The notes under the pieces: generated by a model
What the model saw: only the letters and a program-made list of their open reading frames with translations
Databases searched by the model: none
Told to the model about the DNA's origin: nothing
Program-made: the position numbers and the translations under genes
Source of the DNA: Paraphysoderma sedebokerense
Lineage: Eukaryota; Blastocladiomycota; Physodermatomycetes; Physodermatales; Physodermataceae
Assembly (NCBI GenBank): GCA_025602915.1
Contig: JAHLJZ010000070.1
Location: forward strand, 1 to 64,000
Reading direction: 5' to 3'
DNA length: 64,000 nt
In this document: piece by piece, positions 1-11,051 of the stretch
Numbering within the stretch: the stretch's first letter is position 1
Layout of the letters: each line of letters begins with the position of its first letter

Positions 1-34
1 TACCTTTTTCAAGGACAATAAAATTGGTTTAATT

Positions 35-52
35 CCCCTAACCTAACCTAAC
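35..52. repeat. Telomere-like CCTAA stretch
   Basis: Three to four overlapping CCCTAA/CCTAA units stand just before a tandem array. CCCTAA is the usual fungal telomere unit, but this tract is only about 18 bp and degenerate. It could be an interstitial or subtelomeric remnant or chance. Confidence 0.4.
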
Positions 53-53
53 G

Positions 54-180
54 ACTTCAGAGCAAACTTAGGTCACAACTTCAGAGCAAACTTAGGTCAC
101 AACTTCAGAGCAAACTTAGGTCACAACTTCAGAGCAAACTTAGGTCACAACTTCAGAGCAAACTTAGGTCACAACTTCAG
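54..180. repeat. 24-bp tandem repeat array
   Basis: Five essentially perfect copies of a 24-bp unit (54-77, 78-101, 102-125, 126-149, 150-173) are followed by a 7-base partial copy. All three forward frames read through the unit differently and one has a stop in every unit, so it is probably not coding. It lies directly upstream of the last exon of the next gene, so it is either in that gene's intron or marks the edge of the assembled sequence. Confidence 0.9.
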
Positions 181-188
181 ATACCTAG

Positions 189-665
189 ACTTCCATCACA
201 GTACCTTCGTCAGAAAGCGTTGGGCGATTATCGTCGCAGCAGATATCGTCGAGTATCCCGTCTGGTGCCTCCAACACGACCCAGTCGGCAAACGTAACAT
301 CGAACACATCCGTCGTTTCAGATAGTACTGCTCGTACTTCAACTGGTTCATCTTCCAAGGTTTCTTATCCTCCGGTATATAGCCCATCGTATCCTCCGTC
401 AGCTTCGGTCAAGCCGTCTTCGTCACCCTCGTATCCACCTACTTACCCGCCTTCATCAAAAACACTTCCGTCTACAACAAAGGGCGATTCACCGACGCCA
501 TCAGGTGCAGGTGCAAAACCATCTGGAGCTTCCCCAAATCTTCGCCATATCAATCGATTTTCGTTTGGAATAACCAATGATAATGATGTACCGTTAGTGA
601 CGAAATCGGAGAATGTAAAAGAACCATCAGGCAACACAGTTTTGAAAAATCCTTGGGCGGAATAA
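189..665 (+). CDS. 3' exon of a Ser/Pro/Thr-rich protein (partial)
   Basis: An open frame of about 158 codons runs from a possible splice acceptor (CTAG ending at 188) to a TAA at 663-665. The product is rich in Ser, Thr and Pro with YPPxY-like repeats (SYPPVYSPSYPPS, SYPPTYPPSS). It ends in a short more ordered tail with RFSFGITNDNDVPL and a final NPWAE. There is no good ATG at its 5' end, and the preceding sequence is the tandem array, so the gene is incomplete here. The composition suggests a disordered tail or a wall/surface protein. No family is recognised. The opposite strand also has open frames, but their composition is not protein-like. Confidence 0.5.
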   Translation, partial: TSITVPSSESVGRLSSQQISSSIPSGASNTTQSANVTSNTSVVSDSTARTSTGSSSKVSYPPVYSPSYPPSASVKPSSSPSYPPTYPPSSKTLPSTTKGDSPTPSGAGAKPSGASPNLRHINRFSFGITNDNDVPLVTKSENVKEPSGNTVLKNPWAE

Positions 666-902
666 TAATATCTATAGATGGGATGGCAATCCACTCGTAT
701 GTATTATACTGTGCAAATTAGCAATACATTATTGTATCACATCCAGCAATGTACTTTCTGATACACGCTATCCGTTTTTATTTACCGGGATTCAATAGCT
801 AAGCGATATAGAAATTCGAAGACCCCCAGACCTAATTACAGCAGTCTATAGATCCGATATTGGAATAGCTATGTTTATAAATCTATGTGCGCTAAGTTGG
901 CA

Positions 903-1364
903 TCAGAACCTTCCCAAAGTTTTTTGAGACACTGTGGTTACTACGTCGTTCCAGTGATTCGTTATCGATTCGAGCAAAGTGACTTGATGGCGAGAGGGCA
1001 AATTAGATTGAGATGTGTTTTCGGACTCGTGCGATGGGGGAGATGATGAATTCTAAGTAGTGACAATGTAAACAGAGCACAAAATTGCCGATGAATCAAC
1101 ATGGTTGATCACAAATAATGTTTTTAGCCTTGTTTTCAAGCAACAAAATAGGGAAAACAATTCAGACAAAGAAAAATTGAGAATATTAACTTCTTCAAAA
1201 TTTCCGAATTGAATCTTTGTCACATCTTTTTGTATTCCCCTGAGTTTATTCTCGGCGTACTGAAAATCTGTGTCCATTCTGGATAGGGTTATGGAATAGA
1301 GTGTCGTGGCAGCGAGTAAACCGCCAGTCATCCCGAGAAAGAATTGTCGAAGTGTGCCAGACAT
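903..1364 (-). CDS. MIC12: MICOS subunit MIC12/AIM5-like, 107 aa
   Basis: Two exons, 1364-1191 and 1052-903, join in phase 0 across a 138-bp intron to give 107 residues, the usual size of yeast Mic12 (about 106). The N-terminus (MSGTLRQFFLGMTGG) leads into one hydrophobic segment, the layout of the small inner-membrane MICOS subunit that helps link Mic60 and Mic10 at crista junctions. The C-terminal SITNHWNDVVTTVS resembles the conserved IxxxWN motif of the AIM5 family. Sequence conservation in this family is low, so the call rests on length, single membrane segment and the C-terminal tryptophan motif. An uncharacterised small mitochondrial membrane protein is the alternative. Confidence 0.55.
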
Positions 1365-1798
1365 TGATTAAGTATGTATAAAATATGGTGGATGGGTAGA
1401 TGTTTGGTAATGCGGATATATGGCGGGGGGTGTTAAGCTGTGGAATTAAATTCACGACGCTTCAAGTCCGGTTCTTCACCTCAGTTTTCTCTGTGACCAT
1501 CACTATAACATATGATGAATGTTTCATCAACAATTGATATTGCAGCGGTCTGTAAATAGAGATAAATTGATGAATTTATGGTTTGATCAGAAATGAATTA
1601 TTATGTGGGCCCTTCAACAGTACAGTCGCGCCACCAAAAATTCGTAGGCATCTCGAAAATTAATATCTATTTATTACAGACTATATTATCAGTCATGACC
1701 GATTGGTTTCATTTTTGGGTTCTTAATGCTAACGGGCATGTAAATTTGGGGAAACGGTTCAGGCAATTTGTACTTGTAGTGTGATTTACTCAATGATA
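1365..1798. other. Intergenic region
   Basis: This lies between the 5' end of the MIC12-like gene and the 3' end of the MMAA-like gene, both on the minus strand. No coding frame with good composition, RNA gene or repeat was seen. Confidence 0.5.
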
Positions 1799-3620
1799 TC
1801 ACAACTTGCTGTAGCGATTGTGGTTCTCCCCGTTGCCCGATCCAGCACTATAACTTTTCAAGAACTTATCCACTACATCGTCCGCCGCAACACCAGGTGT
1901 TTCATCGCCTAATAGTACTGATTTCTCAAGCTGCTGTACAGTGTGTTGGACGGTTGGATTTGACCTTAGTCTAATTTCGATGATGCAGTATAAACTGTAA
2001 GTACATAGATAGAGATGTAAGATAATTGAAGAGGAGTAAGAGGATTATTAACCTTTGCTGTAATTCTTCCATAATCAACCTCCACATCCATGTCTTTCTT
2101 TGTAACGATCGCTTACTTTCTAATTGAGATGAATTCTGCTGCCAGAGTCAACACATAATTAGAGTACCATCGGAAGAAATAATATCGCACAAACCAATAC
2201 TGAGTTATAGTACTCCATTAACATATTCCAGACATCGGTAAGGCCTCGTTTTTGCAACGCAGACACTCGCATGACTTGAGGCTTCCAACCACTTTCACCA
2301 GGTTGAACAAACTTGAGAGCAGATAAATACTCCATTTGCGCAATTCTGCTTGGTCCTTCTAGGGGTCCGTCAGATTTGTTGACTAAAATCAAATCACTCA
2401 TTTCCACGATTCCTTTTTTAATCCCTTGTAATTCATCTCCACCTGCAGGAGGGACAAGTAGAACAAACATATCAACCATGTCGGCGACCATCGTTTCCGA
2501 CTGACCTACACCGACAGTTTCAACAAGGATAATATCGTACCCGGCTGCTTCACAGATTAATATAGCTTCTGATGTGGCACGGGCGACCCCGCCAAGAGTC
2601 CCTCTGGATGGAGATGGCCGGACATAAGCGTTCGGATGTCGGGAGAGTTCTATCATTCGAGTCTTATCTCCAAGAATAGACCCGCCGGTTCGGGAGGATG
2701 ATGGATCGACGGCCTTGGGTGAATGATTAACTTTCCACACTATATTTGCCTTGAGTGAAAGAAGAAGGAAACACATCTTACCAATACAGCCACTTTCATC
2801 CCTCTATTGACCAACCACATGCCCAAACTCTCAATGAAAGTAGACTTCCCAACCCCAGGGGACCCTGACATCCCAATCCTAAACGTCGTCGGCAACTTGC
2901 TCAATAATTTTATGTCTCCGTCTAAATCATGATCAACACTCAAATCTTTCCTCTTTTCGAATCCTTTTGAACCCGAGGCAGAAGGCAAGTTGGGAACAGC
3001 TCCAGGATGAGAGTGGGTCGAGGGAGCTCGACGTAGACGGGGCATGGTGGGGTTGTAGTAAGCTGCCGGATGTATTTTTTTAAGATGATTTAAAATTTGA
3101 GATAACAACCACTGCGCATTCTTTTTGTGTGTCGGGTTTGTCGACTCGACTGTTTTGTCGAGAAGGCAAAAGTCGAATTAAGATAGTCGATCGAGAGGTA
3201 AGAAAGAAATAAAAAGCATCAATATTCAAATTCAGTCCACCCTCAAAATCACAATTATCATCTTCATTACATTTACATATAAGACTACCAAGCTTAACTT
3301 TAGCCATACCGAAGTGAAATAAGGAACAAACCTAATGTAATCGCCTTCGCCAAACTCATTCTATCCCCTTTGACCAAGCCCTGAAATATATTTTCTGTCA
3401 CAATGTCATGTTGAATATCATGTCCAGCAGAATACCATCGTTTTGAAAACCCTACTGTATTTGCTTTATATCCTATCCTCGTTCGTAGGGCCCGTAACCC
3501 TTGAACTCGATTTGGGTATTGTAGATTTTGAAGGAGTGGCGTTTTAAGCTGTCCAAGTAATGATGAGGACCGAAAAAACGATGATATCATAGATCGGTAC
3601 TTGATCATGAATGATTGCAA
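1799..3620 (-). CDS. MMAA: Mitochondrial cobalamin-chaperone GTPase (MMAA/ArgK family), 483 aa
   Basis: Five exons (3620-3332, 3149-2782, 2713-2201, 2138-2053, 1994-1799) join in phase to 483 residues. The start gives an Arg/Ser-rich, acid-poor N-terminus expected of a mitochondrial presequence. Family marks appear in order: [17 protein letters not shown], the P-loop [32 protein letters not shown] (switch), [23 protein letters not shown] (NKxD) and the C-terminal [14 protein letters not shown] arm. MMAA/MeaB proteins guard and reload methylmalonyl-CoA mutase with adenosylcobalamin. A fungus with this gene is expected to use vitamin B12 for propionate breakdown. The mutase itself is not in the window. 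The exact donor after codon MEYYNS has one close alternative. Confidence 0.93.
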
Positions 3621-4078
3621 GCGGTGGGGCAGTAAAAAATGGGGAGGGCCAAGTTTTAAGTTTGAACATGAAGGAATCTCGCGTTAATGAGGAAGGCAAT
3701 ACCTTATTCATAATATATCTCAATAAACTTTGCAGACTTTGTGCTTATAATATTGTTCAACAAAATCGTCGATGGTAAATTTATTGATTGCGCGGAAGCC
3801 TTAAACGACCGATCACCGTGAAGGTTGACTGAATGATGATTGTCAAGGGTTCAGCAGACAATACTCATGAATTACCAAATTAATTTGCAGAAATATATCA
3901 GAGAAAAATCACCTATACACTGATGTTAGTGGTGTGTATTACATCAATCGTTTTACATTCAAATATTTAATGATGAGGAAAAACAGGTCAAGATAGGATT
4001 GTATTCTACAGTTATCTCCTGATTGTCAGAAAGCGACGCCATATCTACAGACAATCGTGAGCATATCATCAACTCAAA
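3621..4078. other. Intergenic region
   Basis: This AT-rich stretch lies upstream of the MMAA gene and downstream of HAUS8. I see no supported gene. The small plus-strand frames here overlap the last HAUS8 exon and are shadows. Confidence 0.5.
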
Positions 4079-5913
4079 TCATCGTACAATCAAACTCTCA
4101 ACCACACTGTCCAGCCACGCTGCATCTTTTTCTTCATTTCCAAATGCACTATTTCCACTTTGCCTGCTTTCAACCTTCTCAATTAAGAGACTTCGTTCTT
4201 CAATTTCTGCATTTCGCAACCTCAGTATTAACGCCTTGCACTCTTGAACGCCATCGATTTGAGACCGTATTATACTGTGCAGTGACGTATATTGATTTTT
4301 GAGATTGTCGATCTATTGTGATTTGTACAGAAAAGTCGGTCAGTTTAAACGGTTATAAAGGAAATAAAAATAGTATACTCGCCTTTCCCAGGACTTCATA
4401 GTTTTCGTTACACATTTGTCCCACATCAATTTTTAGCTTCTGCAATTCTTCAACAACCGTTTCTAACGACACAAATTGTCCGTGTTAGTGCAATATTACG
4501 ATTGAGAATATTGTCATTTCATCCCCAGGATCAAATGCATCAAAAGACAGTAAACTATTATCTGATATAAACAAGGATGAAATTACCCAGATCATCAATT
4601 GCTGCATTCCTCACACCCATTTTACTAATCGTATCCAGCAATGCATTCGACAGTACTTTATAATTCTGTTCGAAACAGTTTAGTCTGGCAACGATCGGTT
4701 CCAATTCTCGTATCTGCTTTTAGAATATGTAAGGGTTGATTCAGTGGAGAGTGTTGAAGTCGTATGAGTTATGAAAGTCTATACCTGTGTTCCGACAACA
4801 TTCTCTACTTGGACAAGTAATTTCGACTGATCAATCAGTGATTTTAATTCTTTAACTTGGTTTGATTTCTGGTTGAGAAGATTGTAAACCTGTAAAACTT
4901 GTTCCTATTTGATGACAACAACCAAGAATGCATGTCAGAGAGAGTCCGTCTATAAATCATAAATTGCAGCAATTTCACTATCCATCATTGCCTTATTTAG
5001 TAAGTAACAAAAGCACTCACCTCGGCATTTTCGTCTTGCATTTCCCATTCCCATTTCGCCTTTCCATTCATAAACCACCATTGTAGTAATCTACTATACA
5101 ACAGTACCACATCTTCTTCCAACGTGACGCTGGAGACTGACTCTGGGGCTTTAGATTGAGACCCACCCAAGGAACTCCTACCGAATGAAGTTCTTCCAAC
5201 ACTTGGCCGACGCGAATGAGATGACGATAATCGTGTGCTTTTGGAGTCAGCGGCTTTATCCAAAAATTCTCGAGAGCGAATAATGGAAGAAATGGATGAT
5301 GTTCGACTGCGTACTTCTCTTGTGGATACTTGAGTTGTCGAAACCGAAGTTGAGCTGGAAGCGGTAGTTGTAGTAGGTTTGAGCGACTGCTTTCTGGCAT
5401 TCAGTTGTGCCTTTGGCCTAGCAGCTAAAGAGCTTGTGGCAATGGAGCTCCTGCTAAGTGATGAAGTAAGTTTTTGAGTTGTGCTTGATGTCGTTACATT
5501 GGATAGGCCTTGGTGTTTAGCGCTTAATCGTACTGTTTTGACCGAACTCGGATAGACGGAATTTCTTTTTAACGTAGTGGATGCAGAAATTGAAGATGAG
5601 GAAGAAGAAGGAGCGAATGATTTTCCAAAATTTCTCTGGGTTCTGGAGGCACCGGCGATGGATGAGGATGCGGTGTTGGGTTTATTGGTAGTTCCCCTTG
5701 CCGTTTGAGAAGTTCCGCCGGGTGCTTTCGTTTTCAATGCACTCATATAGCGGGATTCCACTATGCGACCTGTCAATACAGTTTTGAATCAATACAACAC
5801 ATTATAATCATTATCTTGTACATCGAGATACAATGACGGGCCGGAAGATGAATAGAGAGCTCACCCTTTTTCTTTGGCTTTTCAGTAGGGGGTGCCGTTT
5901 CGTTGGACGACAT
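4079..5913 (-). CDS. HAUS8: Augmin complex subunit 8 (HAUS8/AUG8-like), 453 aa
   Basis: Six exons (5913-5865, 5769-5021, 4904-4785, 4716-4587, 4462-4383, 4312-4079) join in phase to 453 residues. The N-terminal half is basic, Ser-rich and disordered, and opens with the GRIVESRYM motif typical of HAUS8. It is followed by LLYSRLLQWWFMNGKAKWEW, a variant of the QWRF-type motif, then a long coiled coil to the end. Augmin recruits gamma-tubulin to existing microtubules, and subunit 8 provides the microtubule-binding disordered tail. The fifth intron uses a GC donor (AAG then GCGAGT at 4382-4377); the nearby GTATAC would break the frame. Augmin is patchily kept in fungi and absent from common yeasts. 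Confidence 0.85.
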
Positions 5914-6201
5914 CGAGCGAATACTGAATGCTTATTGCCAGAGTGGAATCAATGCAATGCTGTGTCTGAATATCGATACAAGCGATATGGATTGGAATGG
6001 ATGGAATGAGGGAATGCTGAATGCCCTCGCGCCGAGTGAAGCAATCCCGTTCACGCGTTCACCACTGCTTCACTGAATAGAGTGGAATAGAGCCATATAA
6101 TTCACTTTCAGTTTATTGTAGGGTCCAAAACATTTTAGCACACTCATTCCTAATTTCAGTGCGTACACTTATCGTTTATTGAATACAAAGTAAAGTTGAC
6201 G

Positions 6202-8634
6202 CTAGTGTGGAACTACATGGCCATGATTTTCACCATGGCTGGTTCTGCCAACAGACCAGATCTTCCAGAAATCGTCCCAGTGAGTGATCACGATGAAGGC
6301 ACCGGCGTTCATTAATTCCGCACTTGCAGTAGCTCTTTCTTCATGTTCCAAGCTGCCTACATACCCGATCACATCAATGCCAGCTCCAACCGCAGCCAAC
6401 GTTCCATTAACAGAATCTTCAACGGCAAAGCATTGCTCACATCTCATACCCATGTCCTGTAGCGCATACAAGTAGACTTCTGGATCTGGTTTACTCTTGG
6501 GAACCGGGAGAGATGATACGGCGCTATATACTTGATTTGGCGGAATGTGTCTATCAAGGTCTGTTTTCTGAAGGCAAGCGCGAACTCGGGGAAGGGAAGA
6601 GGACGAAACAACTGCTATTGGTGTGCCTAAAACCGAATCAAAGAGTTATACAATGATGCGTAGTTCGACGACTTAAAGATTATTACTACCGTTTGATTTG
6701 AGATTGACAATTGCGTCCATAACACCGTCGCACAGCTCAACTTTCTTTTTCAAAACGCTTGTGACTCTTTCATCTTCTTCCCGAGCCAGCTGGTCGAGTT
6801 CACCGTGAGCCAATGAGAACGAATACATTTGTCCCAACTTTTCGACAATACTTCTGAATGAGCAACCTACGAATTCTTGCTTCAATTTTTTCCATTCGTA
6901 CGTTTTGGCGACATTTTTTCTCAACAAAAGCTCATTGACTACATCACAACAGCCTGAGAAAGCCAACGACTCTGAATCTACCAATGTGCCGTCACAATCT
7001 AACAAGACACATTCCTTAATATAACTCGGGCGGATCACTGGATTCTGAGCGTCGCGGTAAGGGTTGGAGGTTTTGAGATGACGGTCGATCGCATTACGTA
7101 AACCGTGAGATGCAATCATTCGAATACAAGACGTGAAATAGCCTAAGAATTGCTCAATCTCGGCAATACAGGAGAAGCGTACGTCCCTTAATACGGATCC
7201 GACTTCAACAAAAAAACCTTTTATATCGTTTGAATCCACATCTTTGACTAAGAGTTTGCGTATTTTTCCTATCAATGGACAGAGTAAAGGCACTCTCTCA
7301 TCCGTTTGTTGAATAGGTACACCGGTTTCAGCCGGTGTGACCAAGTTAAATAGCCATATCGCCGCAGCAAATGTTGGGGTCCGGAGAATCGTTTTATTGC
7401 GGTGATAGTGGTCTAAAATCGGTTCGAAAAATCTTTGAGCAACTTTTCTAGTAGATGATCGCCCTACACGATATATATCATCGGGGAGTGAACTGTTTCT
7501 GAAACGATCCTGAATTTCTTTGACATACATGGAAATTTCAGGGAGCGGGTGCTCTTCGTTGACAAGAACCCTAAGAAAATCTCGATGACAGGCTTTCAGT
7601 AACCGAGAAACATGGGGATCACGCATTGCTTCGTGCACGTAATGGATACCCAAACGTTGGCTAGCTACCGCCAAAACATGATGCCCCCCATTAATGATTA
7701 ATCCTTTACGTTTCCAATGGTAGGTGCAGTCTGGCACAATTTCAGCGCCTGAATGTTGCCAAGGCGGGGACGGGAGACGTAATTCGGTCTGCTCAATAAC
7801 CAACTCCTTGAATGGTTCCGTCCAAATAGTGAAATCACAGGACCGAGCATCCGTATCGATTGATTCGCACGTAACTTCTGCCGTTGTGACACTAGGTACG
7901 ATTCGATCCACCACGGTGCTCACAAATTGGACCGATTCATCGATCCACTTTTGACAGGGTATATTGTGAACGGCACCGAGAAATGTAAGCAATGCTCTCT
8001 TCAGATGAAGCCCATTCTTCTCCAAATTGTCCAGGGGCATTACGGTGAGGGGAATTCCAGTGAGTTGACGTTGCTTTAAGCCTATATAAACTTCGAAGTT
8101 AATTCAAGTATGCCGGGTACAATTACGAGTGAACTTACCGAAAGCGAGATAACCGTAAATGGTCTCAAATTTGCCAAAATCATCAGATTTCATTTTTTCC
8201 AAATCATGTTTTATGGCATCAGCCTCCATATTCAACTCTTTATCCATTAAGTGATATCCGTTCGAAGTTACCGTAAGGGTTAAGAGGCGAATACGTGGAT
8301 CGGCCATCCACTTTACCAATTTTCTCGGATCTCTGACTGCATCTACTGTATCGACAACGGAATCCATCATTGACATCTCATACCTTCCATCAAACGCTTC
8401 ACCTAACAAGTATTCACCACTGTGGGCTTCGAGTTGCCGAAGAACGGAACACGACCGTATAGAAGCCGTGACAATACCCCACGAGGTATCCTTTTTCAGA
8501 ATGTCTTGGACATAAGCTCCAAGGTGGCCCAATACGAATCGACCAGTTCCAATATGCAAGATTCCAGGTGTCGCGCAAATTTTGGGCGCTTTGCGAATCG
8601 AATTTGAGGGTTGAATAGATTTTAACGATGTCAT
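6202..8634 (-). CDS. Fused polyol (mannitol-1-P type) dehydrogenase and HAD phosphatase, 770 aa
   Basis: Three exons (8634-8139, 8081-6690, 6626-6202) join in phase to one 770-residue protein. Residues 1 to about 520 are a long-chain mannitol dehydrogenase fold: HIGTGRFVLGHLG (nucleotide-binding loop), VTSNGYHL, DNLEKNG, VDRIVPSVT and INGGHHVLAV. After a linker, a HAD phosphatase begins with LLDCDGTLVDSES (DxDGTxxDSE nucleophile motif), then AVVSSSS (motif II), KSKPDPEVYLYAL (motif III) and VEDSVNGTLAA (motif IV). Separate mannitol-1-phosphate dehydrogenase and phosphatase act in sequence from fructose-6-phosphate to mannitol, so a fused enzyme would make mannitol in one chain. Fusions of this kind are known in some algae and, in reverse domain order, in Acinetobacter. 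Substrate is inferred from the domain pair. The ATG at 8634 is the first in frame. Confidence 0.88.
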
Positions 8635-9611
8635 TGCTAGAAACAATACCGGATTTTTGGGTTCGAAAATGCAACAAGTAGTCAATTAGAGTGCTGCCGA
8701 ATAGTTCAATTCGGAATGTAGTTCGCACGGTGGAGGCGGAAGGCGAGCAGTCACATTTTAAAGGATCCGATGATTAAAACGTAGGCATTAACTTATGATC
8801 GTTTATCTGAAATGATTGCAATCGGTGAGCTCATAATTATTTGAACCGTGACATCATATTATAGAAATTACTCGCCACCACAAAAGATGGAAGACCTTTA
8901 GAGATTCAAACTCTGAACTCTAACAAGGCGTCCTAAAGTGGCATTAAGCTCAAGTCGGAAATCTATTAAATTCTATTCCGATCGCCAAACATACAGCAGA
9001 GAGTACTGTTCAGGCACTAGATGAATCCCGTATGAGAGAAAACCAAGTCTAATGGGATTCGTTCCAGCCAGCAAAGGAACCCTGGAAATTGCACGGCGCT
9101 GACCCTAGACCGCTTCATCGTTTGGATACCGAGAATATATCGTAGCAAACTTGACACCATTTGATTTTTAGAGTTGTGAAAGATGACCTATTAATCGGAT
9201 AATCATTTTACGAGAGTTGACCGGTATTTAGATGAATATTTTGACAACGGTCACGTTCAATTTTCAATCAGGGCATATTTTCCACCGGATGTCTGTCCAC
9301 ACTAGGCATTCCTTCCGGCGTCCGGCGGCCGGCTACTTCCCAAATTCCCGAATTCCAACTTTTTTTAATCATTATTGCCTAGGGGGCTACCCACCTAATT
9401 TTCTGCTTAAGTTGAGGTGGTGAAAGTTTCTGTTACATCTCATCGTCGTGAGGGGGCGCCAAATTTGTGATTTCGTTGGGATGAAATCGGGATTAGTCGA
9501 TATGATCGGCGCTATTAGGTCACTTCTATGATGGGAAGATAGATCAACTCTCGGGAAAGGTCGAGTTCAATACATTTGCCTACGTTTACTACATCTAATC
9601 AACACTTCATC
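8635..9611. other. Long intergenic region
   Basis: This holds the upstream region of the dehydrogenase-phosphatase fusion and about 900 bp more. A short GC-rich island (about 9320-9345) stands out from the AT-rich surroundings. No gene, tRNA or repeat could be supported. Confidence 0.45.
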
Positions 9612-9710
9612 ATGTCAGATAAGAATAGTGCCATCTTGTATCTCAGTATTTGCATTATTGTCTCGCCCAGTCTCGCACTCGCTTTTTTTCAAGTAGGTCA
9701 ACCGACCTGA
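9612..9710 (+). CDS. Possible short membrane peptide or first exon (Pmp3-like?)
   Basis: An ATG opens a 32-codon frame beginning MSDKNSAILYLSICIIVSP, a hydrophobic segment with a mid-helix proline and then ALAFFQ. The layout resembles the first membrane segment of the small Pmp3/stress-induced plasma-membrane proteolipids. A GTAGGT donor (9693) and an acceptor near 9729 would join it in phase to FGCDINLL, which recalls the GC-x-D-x-LIN part of Pmp3. I cannot complete a convincing second membrane segment. It may be a decayed or mis-split gene, or chance. Confidence 0.22.
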   Translation: MSDKNSAILYLSICIIVSPSLALAFFQVGQPT

Positions 9711-10154
9711 TCAAATTGTTTAAATCAGCTTTTCGGTTGTGATATCAATCTGTTGTCTATTCGGAAATCTGTCAGTAATAGCAAGCCATCCATCCTGTAG
9801 TAGTGTATTCGCACTTTTCGACCTGAAATTCTACAAAATTCAGGCAACAATCAAAGTCAGGTTTGAGGTTTTGATTCCTCAGTAATTAAGTAAAAGCTAG
9901 TTTGCGTTGACATAATAGTGCACTTCCGATATCTATTAATATGAAGGAAATTATCGTACCTTTGTAGATTTAACAACACATGTATATCCGTCATGACTTA
10001 TCTCTGTGTCTACTCAGATCTAACTATCAAGGCGTCAACCAACATGATTTCCCTCTTCAGTCATCAGTCTTCACATTGTCGGGTCAAGCTCAGGGCTGTG
10101 AATAAGTGCACTGTCCAGTAATTTTATCATCACCGTCTTAAGACGCCGACTACC

Positions 10155-10718
10155 ATGTCTTATCGACTATTCACAGGATGTACCAAGTCAACTTCAAGAG
10201 ATATGAAGGAAGTCGAGCACGATTTCGCCAACGTTTTTAGGTTATTGTTTGATAATTTACAAGACCAGGAACGAGCCTAGGTATTTTGTTATCCTGTTTA
10301 TATCTGGTTCTACGCTGATCAGCTTAACTGGTCCTGTATCTCCAAGACTCCAAAGATCCGACTCCAGAAATTGGGGAAAGGTTCGTGCTCAAGTGACAAA
10401 ATCGGAGAGTACGTCCCCAATCCCCATTAAAGAAAAGGCACAAAACGAAAATTTCGGCATTCGGAAACTCGTTATCTATGTAACGGTACAATCTCTAGTA
10501 TAATGATTTGGTAACCAAGGATAAATCATATCAATATATATGTAAGTGTTACGAATAACGCCCGGTGTTCCATCCGCAACCGGCTAACAACAAGATGTCA
10601 GAGATTGAGAAGGTTTATTGAAGAAAATATCTGTTTGGAAAATAAGGAACTGCCTGCAAACATTCAAGGAATGAAGGAGAACTTTGGCAGTGATCCATCC
10701 GTAATTCGGGAAATGTAG
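10155..10718 (+). CDS. Small uncharacterised three-exon gene, 119 aa
   Basis: Three open blocks with protein-like composition join exactly in phase: 10155-10240 (donor GTTATT), 10323-10479 (donor GTAACG) and 10602-10718 ending in TAG. The product starts MSYRLFTGCTKSTSRDMKEV, is basic and Ser-rich in the middle (SPRLQRSDSRNWGK) and ends in a charged helix-like stretch (RLRRFIEENICLENKELP). No signal peptide or membrane segment is visible and no family is recognised. The splice signals are weak, so the gene is only moderately supported. It is the only candidate in an otherwise empty 2.3-kb stretch. Confidence 0.4.
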
Positions 10719-11051
10719 ATTGAACTCATCTTTTCGAAAGCTCTTGTGCATCGATTCTGGGGTTTACCCAGGTGTATTATTATTGACGCGAGACTGACTT
10801 AAAACAAAAAAGATCAAATGTGAGATCCTAGTCGCAGATGTTTGTACTTCTAACATAGCAATAAAGCTATATCTTCGATTTTTATCATGTCTTAACTTTC
10901 ATAAATCATAAGGTTGTTCGTAAGTGAGATTAATACAGTAAAACTGAAGGTCTGTTTCAGCGGCGGCTGCTAATGTACAGTTCATGAAACACATATTTCA
11001 CGACGCACTATATATCATGCAAGATGTCTGATTACAGCGTCTAATATACAC

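Noticed and set aside
9232-9423. 63-codon plus-strand frame
   Set aside because: It has no recognisable feature or splice context and lies in a gene-poor region.
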